From Arthrobacter rhizophilus (GTDB lineage Bacteria > Actinomycetota > Actinomycetes > Actinomycetales > Micrococcaceae): a stretch of DNA of 38,247 bases. The position numbers and the translations under genes are program-made. This document shows positions 31,816 to 38,247 of the stretch, one piece after another. The notes beneath the pieces are model-generated. The model had not been told where the DNA came from. It did not search any database and was given only the letters and a program-made list of their open reading frames with translations. Numbering within the stretch: the stretch's first letter is position 1; the number at the start of each line of letters is the position of its first letter. The stretch is from assembly GCF_026241105.1 (NCBI RefSeq), contig NZ_JAPFFT010000032.1:1-38247 (forward strand), written 5' to 3'.

Positions 31816-32274
31816 ATGCGCAAGGCCCTACTCGTCGTCAGCTCGCTCTTATTCCTCGACACTATCGTCCAGCTGTACCTCGCCGGATTCGGAACCTTCA
31901 GCGAGAAGCTCCTCGGAGACCAATCGTTCACGCCGCACATGCTCAACGGACAGATCGTCATGCGGTCCCTCGCGCTCTTGGCTATTCTCTTTGCAGCCCT
32001 TGCCAAGTCGGGGAAGTCGACCATCTGGCTCACGGTCGGCATCTTCCTCTTGACCTGGGTTCAACTCCTTGTCTTCATTCTGGGAGGTATCCTGACCGGC
32101 GCGAGCCAAGAGAATCCAAACCTGCCTGGCGCTTGGACAGTCTCCATACACGCCGTCAGCGGGCTGTTGATCATCTTCTCGACCTATTGGCTCTTCCTCC
32201 GGGCGCGGCGCCTGGACCGAAGCGGGAGCGTAGCGAAAACCCGGGCGCAGGAGTCCCTCCCGGCGTCGTCCTGA
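31816..32274 (+). CDS. Small four-span membrane protein, DUF6220-like
   Basis: A 152-residue integral membrane protein. Four hydrophobic spans are visible: KALLVVSSLLFLDTIVQLYL, MRSLALLAILFAALA, WLTVGIFLLTWVQLLVFILG and SIHAVSGLLIIFSTYWLFL. The GFGTFSE stretch and a later SIHAVSG give a pattern like the DUF6220 family, an assignment I make from memory. The start is the ATG at 31816, seven bases after AAGGAG. It stops 19 bases before the multicopper oxidase gene and is probably cotranscribed with it, suggesting a shared role in membrane oxidation or metal handling. Confidence 0.7.
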   Translation: MRKALLVVSSLLFLDTIVQLYLAGFGTFSEKLLGDQSFTPHMLNGQIVMRSLALLAILFAALAKSGKSTIWLTVGIFLLTWVQLLVFILGGILTGASQENPNLPGAWTVSIHAVSGLLIIFSTYWLFLRARRLDRSGSVAKTRAQESLPASS

Positions 32275-32293
32275 CCGCGGGACAACTGCGGAA

Positions 32294-34231
32294 ATGCCGG
32301 CGTCGGCCGTCCTTGGGATCGACTTGATCCTTGCCGCGTTGTGCGCGGCGTCGTGGATCAGCGGGCTCGCCGCGTGGTTCGTAGGGGCGCGGCCGGCGGC
32401 CCCCGCCTGGCTTCCCGCGTGGGCGGTCACGGCGGGTGCGTTAGTCGGGTTGGTGCTCGCCGCCGGCCGAATGGCGGTTCTCCTCACGGGACGGCCAGAG
32501 CTCGTCGGCGACCGGCTTCTCGGATGCCTCGCCTTCACTGTGCCCGGCGCGGCGATCGGCGCCGTAGCACTTACACTCACGAGGCGGGCAAGCGCCGTCG
32601 TCCTCCCCCTGCTGACGACGGCAGCGGCGCTCACGACGGCGGGACTCCTGTCCGTCGTCACGCTCGGCACCCCGGCGGGCTGGCTGCCTCTGGCTGTCCT
32701 GGCCGTGCTCGCAGTCCTCGGAACTGCGTCCGGGACCCTCGGGGCCAGGCATGGCTGGCGGAACCGGGGGACGATCGCCGCCGGTTCCTTGGGAGTGGTT
32801 GTGCTCGTGGGAGCCCTCGCGGTTTCATGGATGGACAGCCGGGCCTCGCCGCCGTCGTCGTTCCGCGCCATGGGTCACCACGCCGGCACAAGCCCCGTTG
32901 CGGAGACCGCCCGTAGCGTGGACACGCTGCGGGCCCCCGCACCGCTTGGACCGGTGCGCGAGTACACCCTTCATGCGCGCAGCGAACGCGTCACGCTCGA
33001 CGACGGCACAAACGCCGACGCGCTCACGTTCGGCTCGCTGCCGGGACCTGAACTGCGGGCCAGCCAGGGCGAGACCGTGCGGGTGACACTCCTGAACGAC
33101 AACGTGCCCGACGGCGTGACACTCCACTGGCACGGCTACGACGTGCCCAACGCGATGGACGGCGTCCCGGGTGTCACCCAGGACGCCGTCATGCCGGGTC
33201 AGAGCTTCATCTACGAGTTCCCGGCCGCGCAAGCCGGAACGTATTGGTACCACACCCACCAAAACGCATCCGCCGACGAGCCGAAGGGCCTCTATGGAGC
33301 GCTCGTCGTCGACCCTCCAGGCAGCCCCGCCCCGGATATCCAGGACATCACGGTACCCGTGCACACTCTCGCCGGCTCCACGCTCTTCGGCGGGCACGCT
33401 GCGGTCTGGACGGAACAGAAAACCCCCGGATCACGCGTGAGGCTACGGATCATCAACACGGACCAGCTCACCCAGCGATTCAGTCTGTCCGGGGTCGCGT
33501 TCAGGATCACTGCGATCGACGGCGGCGACCTTGCCTTAGGCGACGGCCCGGCCGCAGGGGAAATGACCGGGACGGTTTTGCCGCTCGCCGCCGGCGGACG
33601 CTACGACGTCGAGTTCACCATGCCCGATCAGCCGGTCCAGCTTGCCCTCGAGGGCGGGCGCACCGGTGGGCTCTCGCTCGTTCCACGGGCGACGCCGTCG
33701 GCCTCCCCTGTGCCTCCGGGACCTGCACCGCGCTTCGTGCCGGGCCCCGAGTTGGATCTCGCCACCTACGGTGTGCCCGCAGCGCTCCCGGCCCCCACCG
33801 CCGATGTGTCGGTTACGTATGTTCTCGACCACCTGATCCGCTTTGTCGACGGGGTGCCCCGCTTCGCGTTCACCGTCAACGGTGCGGTGTATCCCAACAT
33901 CCCGCCCCTCGTGGTCCAGGACGGCGATCGCGTGCTCGTCACGGTGGTGAACCGCAGCGACGACGTCCACCCCATGCACCCGCATGGGCACCACGTGCGC
34001 GTGCTATCGATCGACGGGCGTCCGGTCAGCACGGATCTCCGCATGGACAGCATGGAGGTGCGCCCTGGACAAATGTGGACAATGCTGCTCACCGCGGACA
34101 ATCCCGGCATCTGGATGGACCACTGCCACAACCTCGCCCATGCCAGGGACGGAATGATGTTCCACCTTGCCTACGACGGCATCTCGTCGCCCTTCAACCA
34201 CAATGGGGCTTCACAGAACCGTCCGGAATGA
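32294..34231 (+). CDS. Multicopper oxidase with N-terminal membrane domain
   Basis: The 645-residue product has about six hydrophobic spans in residues 1-180, then an extracellular multicopper oxidase. The four copper motifs are intact: LHWHGYDVPN (about 277-286), WYHTHQNA (about 317-324), HPMHPHGHHV (about 557-566) and DHCHNLAHARDGMMFH (about 609-624), including the Cys-His link and the axial Met of the type 1 site. Such enzymes oxidise copper, iron, manganese or phenolics with oxygen. A Pro/Ala-rich linker precedes the last cupredoxin domain. Fusion to a polytopic domain anchors it at the outer face of the membrane. The ATG at 32294 has a weak upstream GCGGAA; it follows the DUF6220-like gene by 19 bases. 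Confidence 0.92.
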   Translation: MPASAVLGIDLILAALCAASWISGLAAWFVGARPAAPAWLPAWAVTAGALVGLVLAAGRMAVLLTGRPELVGDRLLGCLAFTVPGAAIGAVALTLTRRASAVVLPLLTTAAALTTAGLLSVVTLGTPAGWLPLAVLAVLAVLGTASGTLGARHGWRNRGTIAAGSLGVVVLVGALAVSWMDSRASPPSSFRAMGHHAGTSPVAETARSVDTLRAPAPLGPVREYTLHARSERVTLDDGTNADALTFGSLPGPELRASQGETVRVTLLNDNVPDGVTLHWHGYDVPNAMDGVPGVTQDAVMPGQSFIYEFPAAQAGTYWYHTHQNASADEPKGLYGALVVDPPGSPAPDIQDITVPVHTLAGSTLFGGHAAVWTEQKTPGSRVRLRIINTDQLTQRFSLSGVAFRITAIDGGDLALGDGPAAGEMTGTVLPLAAGGRYDVEFTMPDQPVQLALEGGRTGGLSLVPRATPSASPVPPGPAPRFVPGPELDLATYGVPAALPAPTADVSVTYVLDHLIRFVDGVPRFAFTVNGAVYPNIPPLVVQDGDRVLVTVVNRSDDVHPMHPHGHHVRVLSIDGRPVSTDLRMDSMEVRPGQMWTMLLTADNPGIWMDHCHNLAHARDGMMFHLAYDGISSPFNHNGASQNRPE

Positions 34232-34416
34232 AGAAACTGTGCAAGGGGATGCCGGCCGCCACGAAGCCGGCAGCGCTTAGCGCGGATTTACTCCCCGGCC
34301 TGCTGCCAAATGCGAAACGCATCTACAATCGTGGCAGGCCACGCCTCGGACAAACGGTTTCATGCCGAACGGGATACGCGGTCGTCGTTTCCCCGACAAC
34401 TAGAGGACGTGGTTCC

Positions 34417-35010
34417 ATGGCTTTCGTTGAACCAACCGCCGATGTCTCAGAGCATGCGCTCATTGGCCAGGGCACAAGAATCTGGCATCTGGCCCAGGTT
34501 AGGGAAGATGCCCGCCTTGGCGACAACTGCAACATTGGCCGAGGGGCCTATGTGGGGCCTGGCGTCGAAATAGGACCCAATTCCAAACTTCAAAACTACG
34601 CGTTGGTCTATGAACCCGCCCGGCTCGGCGCCGGAGTCTTCATCGGGCCAGCAGCCGTGCTCACCAACGACACGTACCCTCGGGCCGTGAGCCCCGACGG
34701 CACCCTAAAGTCCGCCGACGACTGGACAGCCGTGGGCGTGGTCGTGGAAGACGGGGCGGCAATAGGAGCCCGCGCGGTGTGCATTGCGCCCATAACAATC
34801 GGCAGGTGGGCAACGGTTGCCGCAGGCGCGGTGGTCGTCCGGGACGTCCCGGCCTTCGCGTTGGTTGCGGGAGTTCCCGCCAAGCAAATCGGCTGGGTCG
34901 GCAAATCCGGGCATCCTCTTCGGCCCGACGGCGATGAATTGGTGTGCCCCGAGACCGGGGAGCGCTACATCAAGGACGGAGACTCCCTGAAAGAAGCGCG
35001 AACTGTATGA
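34417..35010 (+). CDS. WbpD/WlbB-like hexapeptide N-acetyltransferase
   Basis: A 197-residue left-handed beta-helix enzyme. Hexapeptide repeats run from VSEHALIGQGTRIWHLAQV to ATVAAGAVVVRDV, with the loop VLTNDTYPRA, and the end ALVAGVPAKQIGWVGKSGHPL is typical of WbpD-type UDP-3-amino-sugar N-acetyltransferases, which make acetylated sugars for surface polysaccharide. The start is the ATG at 34417, after GAGGA. The frame is open further upstream to an ATG at 34228 overlapping the oxidase stop, but that part does not look folded. The next gene overlaps its stop codon by four bases. CPETGERYIKDGDSL at the C-terminus is an extra tail seen in such proteins. Confidence 0.88.
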   Translation: MAFVEPTADVSEHALIGQGTRIWHLAQVREDARLGDNCNIGRGAYVGPGVEIGPNSKLQNYALVYEPARLGAGVFIGPAAVLTNDTYPRAVSPDGTLKSADDWTAVGVVVEDGAAIGARAVCIAPITIGRWATVAAGAVVVRDVPAFALVAGVPAKQIGWVGKSGHPLRPDGDELVCPETGERYIKDGDSLKEARTV

Positions 35011-36215
35011 GCAAGGTCCGGGCCGCCGTCGTCGGGGGCGGAATCATCGGCATCGCCGTGGCGCGCCAGCTCACCCGGAGCCTCGACAACGTGGACGTGA
35101 CGGTATTCGAGAAGGAGAACGGGCTCGCCGGGCACCAGACCGGCCACAACAGCGGCGTGGTCCACGCTGGGCTCTATTACGAGCCAGGGAGCCTGAAGGC
35201 GAGGCTCTGTCGCCGCGGCGTGGACCTGCTCCGGCAGTTCACGGTAGAAAAGAACCTCGGCTACGAGGAGTGCGGCAAAGTAGTCGTCGCGCACAATGCC
35301 GGCGAACTTGACCGGCTCAAGACCATACACGGACGGGCCATGGCCAATGGCGTCCCGGACGTCCGCATGATCGATGCGGACGAACTCGCCATCGTCGAGC
35401 CGCATGCCCGCGGCCTGGCCGCCCTGCATTCGCCGCGAACCGCAATCGTCGATTACGGTGCCATCACCGATGCGCTGGCCCAGGACGTACGTGCCGCAGG
35501 CGGGAACATCGTGCTGGGACTGCCTGTGACCGGTGTGGAAGACCGCGGCCACGAGGTGCGGGTGCAGTCCTCCCGCGGCACCGAAGCCTTCGACGTCGTT
35601 ATCACCTGCGCGGGCCTGCAGTCCGATCGGCTGGCCCACGCCGCCGGAGACCCCGCCGACCCCCGTATTGTGCCGTTTTTCGGCGACTACTTTCTGCTCC
35701 GGCCCGAGAAACGTTCCTTGGTCAAAGGCCTGATTTATCCCGTGCCGGACCCGCGATATCCCTTCCTCGGCGTCCACCTGACCAAACGCATCGACGGCGC
35801 CATCCTGGTAGGCCCCAACGCTTTCCTGGCCGGCGGCCGGGAAGCCTATCGGCGCACCCAACTCTCCCCCGACGACCTCCGCTCGGTACTGGGGTTCCCC
35901 GGATTCTGGCGGTTCGCTGCCCGCAACCTGCCCGCCGCCGCCCGGGAGGCTCGCACTGTGATTAACACCCGCGCCTTCGTGAGGGAAGCACAGAAGTACG
36001 TCCCGGACATCCTGCCGGGCGATGTCACGCGCGGCCCCCGCGGAATCCGGGCGCAAGCAATGACCTCCGACGGCGGCCTCGTCGACGATTTTGTGATCAC
36101 CGGCAGCAACCGCGTACTCCACGTACGGAACGCACCCTCGCCGGGGGCAACCTCGTCGATGGCCATTGCCGAGCACATCGTGGCCGAAGCAATGGGACGC
36201 GCCAAACTCTCGTGA
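35007..36215 (+). CDS. lhgO: L-2-hydroxyglutarate oxidase-like FAD protein
   Basis: A 402-residue flavoprotein of the DAO/LhgO family. The dinucleotide-binding motif VVGGGIIG is at residues 8-15, HNSGVVHAGLYYEPGSLKA is the LhgO signature, and GDYFLLRPEKR and FLGVHLTKRIDG follow in the substrate domain. The family oxidises L-2-hydroxyglutarate to 2-oxoglutarate. The ATG at 35007 overlaps the previous stop (ATGA), so it is coupled to an acetyltransferase, an unusual partner for a housekeeping LhgO; the true substrate may be a sugar acid or polysaccharide precursor. Assignment to the family is firm, to the reaction likely. Confidence 0.88.
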   Translation: MSKVRAAVVGGGIIGIAVARQLTRSLDNVDVTVFEKENGLAGHQTGHNSGVVHAGLYYEPGSLKARLCRRGVDLLRQFTVEKNLGYEECGKVVVAHNAGELDRLKTIHGRAMANGVPDVRMIDADELAIVEPHARGLAALHSPRTAIVDYGAITDALAQDVRAAGGNIVLGLPVTGVEDRGHEVRVQSSRGTEAFDVVITCAGLQSDRLAHAAGDPADPRIVPFFGDYFLLRPEKRSLVKGLIYPVPDPRYPFLGVHLTKRIDGAILVGPNAFLAGGREAYRRTQLSPDDLRSVLGFPGFWRFAARNLPAAAREARTVINTRAFVREAQKYVPDILPGDVTRGPRGIRAQAMTSDGGLVDDFVITGSNRVLHVRNAPSPGATSSMAIAEHIVAEAMGRAKLS

Positions 36216-36453
36216 TGCGGCGAGGCTGACGGGCCCAAACGCGCGGCCATTTACTCACTGACCCCCAGGGTTCGCTCCGACATCCGCTGGCATTTCCGCG
36301 TGTCCGAAGCCAAAAAACAGGTAACCGACCGCCGTCCCCGACGTGCAGCGCCCAAAAAAACGGGTACCGGCACTCGTGCCACGCTCCCGGCTGGCTCCAT
36401 ATGCTTCGGTCATTCAGTGCCCTGAAGAAACTTGGATAGAAGCGGGTCGCGAC

Positions 36454-38247
36454 ATGAGCTACAACCGAACTTTCCTGTTGGCTGTGCGCCGCTCGGTCCT
36501 ACCGACCATTCTGGCCATGATCGCTACGATCCTTCCGTTGCAGATGGCAGCAGTTCCCGCCGTCGCAGCCCCAAATCCATGCTCCATACCCGTCACCAAC
36601 CCGGTTGCTTGCGAAAACACACTTGCCGGGAACCCCGATTCGGAATGGCAGGTCTTCGGGGCCGGAGACGACACGATCCAGGGTTACGGCACATCGATGA
36701 GCGTCAATATAGGCGAGTCGATCGCGTTCAAGATTCTGACGCCCGCGTCGTCCTACCACATCGATGTATATCGGCTTGGTTACTACCAAGGCTTGGGTGC
36801 CCGCAAAGTTGCCTCGAACCTGCTCCCCTCCGCTGCACTGCCGCAAACCCAGCCAGCCTGCAACACATACTCCGATACGGGACTCATCGACTGCGGAAAC
36901 TGGAGCGTGTCGGCTTCCTGGGCAGTGCCGTCCACTGCGGTCTCCGGTGTCTACATCGCAAGGCTCGTTCGTAATGACACGAACGGCGCGAGCATCATCC
37001 CGTTCGTGGTCCGGAACGACTCCGCACATTCAGAGATGCTGTTCCAGACCTCGGATGAGGCGTGGCAGGCATACAACACCTACGGCGGCAACAGTCTCTA
37101 TTCATGTACCGTCGCTTGCCCACCCGGCAGTCCGCAGGCGTATAAGGCAGCCTTCAAGGTCTCCTACAACAGGCCATTTAGTTCCGCCGAGGACGACCAG
37201 GGCCGAAGCTGGCTGATGTACGCCGAGTACCCGATGATCCGGTTCATGGAAGCCAACGGGTACGACATGAGCTACATGAGCGGCAATGATGTCGCGACTA
37301 AGGGTTCCCTGCTGCTCAACCACAAGACATTCATGTCCGTGGGGCATGACGAGTACTGGTCTGGCGACCAACGCGCCAATGTCGAAGCCGCCCGGGACGC
37401 CGGGGTGAACCTTGCGTTCTTCAGCGGCAACGAGGTCTTCTGGAAGACACGCTGGGAGCCGAGCGTCGCGGGACCCAGCACACCCGGCCGAACCCTGGTG
37501 GCCTACAAGGACACGCATTTCAACGCCCCAACGGACCCGGTCTCCTGGACGGGCACCTATCGGGACCCCCGCTTTGGGACCTCCGGTGGTGGAGGAAACC
37601 CGGAAAACTCGTTGACAGGCCAGTTCTTCGCCGTCAATTCAGGAACCACCGACATCACGGTTCCCTCGCAGTACAGGAGTCTCCGGCTGTGGAGAAACAC
37701 GAGCGTTGCCACGATGGCCGCCGGATCTACCGTGACTCTCGGTGCGGGCCTCGGCACGCTCGGTTACGAATGGGATACTGACGCCGATAACGGCTTCCGA
37801 CCCGCCGGTCTCTTCAAGTTGTCGGCAACCACGAACACGTCTGCGGAAGTGTTCACGGATTACGGTTCGCTGACCGCCCAGGGAAAAACGGCCACCCATA
37901 ACCTCACAATGTACAAGGCACCGAGTGGAGCGCTCGTCTTTGGTGCCGGAACGGTCCAGTGGTCGTCGGGGCTGGATGATTTCACCACTGGCCTACCGGT
38001 GGACAAGAACATGCAGCAGGCCACTGTCAACCTCTTCGCAGATATGGGATCCCAGCCGACAACAATCATTTCCGGACTAACGGCCGCCACCGGATCCACG
38101 GACGTCACTCCGCCGACGTCCACCATTGCTGCACCATCCTTCGGCGCGAACATCGCAGACGGAACCATCGTCACCATCAGCGGCACGGCTACCGACGTCG
38201 GCGGGGTGGTGGCCGGCGTCGAGGTTTCCACCGACGGCGGCACCAGC
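36454..38247 (+). CDS. Large secreted protein with dimethylformamidase-beta-like domain (3' end outside window)
   Basis: The frame is open from the ATG at 36454 to the last base, 598 codons. A signal peptide is clear: basic RR, then the hydrophobic LPTILAMIATILPLQMAA and an AVAAPN cleavage region. The mature protein begins with cysteine-containing segments (CSIPVTNPVACENTL). From about residue 60 to 500 it resembles the N,N-dimethylformamidase beta-subunit family domain: IDVYRLGYYQGLGARKV, FQTSDEAWQAYNTYGG, SYNRPFS, FMSVGHDEYWSGDQR, VNLAFFSGNEVFWKTRWE, TGTYRDPRFG. After it, IAAPSFGANIADGTIVTISG starts an Ig-like repeat, so the full protein is probably much larger, as in related Arthrobacter cell-surface proteins with DUF4082/Ig modules. 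Role in surface or exopolysaccharide is suspected from the neighbours, not shown. Confidence 0.88.
   Translation, partial: MSYNRTFLLAVRRSVLPTILAMIATILPLQMAAVPAVAAPNPCSIPVTNPVACENTLAGNPDSEWQVFGAGDDTIQGYGTSMSVNIGESIAFKILTPASSYHIDVYRLGYYQGLGARKVASNLLPSAALPQTQPACNTYSDTGLIDCGNWSVSASWAVPSTAVSGVYIARLVRNDTNGASIIPFVVRNDSAHSEMLFQTSDEAWQAYNTYGGNSLYSCTVACPPGSPQAYKAAFKVSYNRPFSSAEDDQGRSWLMYAEYPMIRFMEANGYDMSYMSGNDVATKGSLLLNHKTFMSVGHDEYWSGDQRANVEAARDAGVNLAFFSGNEVFWKTRWEPSVAGPSTPGRTLVAYKDTHFNAPTDPVSWTGTYRDPRFGTSGGGGNPENSLTGQFFAVNSGTTDITVPSQYRSLRLWRNTSVATMAAGSTVTLGAGLGTLGYEWDTDADNGFRPAGLFKLSATTNTSAEVFTDYGSLTAQGKTATHNLTMYKAPSGALVFGAGTVQWSSGLDDFTTGLPVDKNMQQATVNLFADMGSQPTTIISGLTAATGSTDVTPPTSTIAAPSFGANIADGTIVTISGTATDVGGVVAGVEVSTDGGTS

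Noticed and set aside
33244..34416. Upstream extension of the acetyltransferase
   Set aside because: It is a shifted frame within the multicopper oxidase gene, rich in Arg/Pro; the hexapeptide domain begins at 34417 after a GAGGA site.
34965..36176. 403-codon open frame on the minus strand
   Set aside because: Antisense of the lhgO-like gene; the sense strand carries clear FAD-binding motifs.

Overview
The window comes from a high-GC Gram-positive bacterium of the Arthrobacter / Paenarthrobacter / Pseudarthrobacter type (Micrococcaceae). Reasons: strong G+C bias at third codon positions; a DUF222-type HNH endonuclease gene typical of these genomes; a class Ib ribonucleotide reductase operon nrdHIEF; a sugar ABC importer with no ATPase gene of its own; and several leaderless-looking promoters (TANNNT six bases before the start codon), as is common in Actinobacteria. 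Family names come from recognising motifs, not from database searches.

Layout. 1-2.05 kb: the end of an HNH endonuclease gene and an EcsC-family gene. 2.06-2.9 kb: gene-poor, possibly decayed DNA. 2.9-13.7 kb, all on the minus strand: a defence island, visibly richer in A+T than its surroundings. In transcription order it holds a PIN-like, membrane-anchored protein of no family I know, then hsdM, hsdS, an Mrr-like nuclease and hsdR (a type I restriction system with a type IV-like nuclease embedded), and a TIR-domain protein. 13.74-14.1 kb: its upstream edge, with a tandem 10-mer and six degenerate repeats at about 21-bp spacing that look like the end of an IS21-type element, stopping 14 bp from nrdF. 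14.1-18.1 kb: nrdH-nrdI-nrdE-nrdF (minus), with an NrdR-like box and a cluster of DnaA-box-like 9-mers upstream.

18.6-20.2 kb (plus): a LysR regulator and a DUF2004 protein, ending at a 20-bp perfect hairpin shared with metE. 20.3-23.7 kb (minus): metF-metE, the last two steps of methionine synthesis (methyl-THF production, then methyl transfer to homocysteine). 24.1 kb: a small conserved-looking ORF. 24.4-28.9 kb (minus): a ROK repressor, a lipoprotein sugar-binding protein and two permeases. 29.0-31.1 kb: an APH-fold phosphotransferase convergent with a RlmG/RsmC-like methyltransferase. 31.3-34.2 kb (plus): a cupin, then a small membrane protein paired with a multicopper oxidase that carries its own membrane domain. 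34.4-38.2 kb (plus): a WbpD-like hexapeptide acetyltransferase overlapping an L-2-hydroxyglutarate oxidase-like flavoprotein, then the start of a large secreted protein with a dimethylformamidase-beta-like domain that runs off the window.

The most interesting part is the island beside the nrd operon. It combines three kinds of potential immunity (modification-dependent or type I restriction, TIR NAD-cleaving, PIN RNase) on one strand, and the PIN/TM protein is a candidate for an undescribed defence effector. I saw no rRNA or tRNA gene and no CRISPR array, though tRNAs could not be scanned by program.
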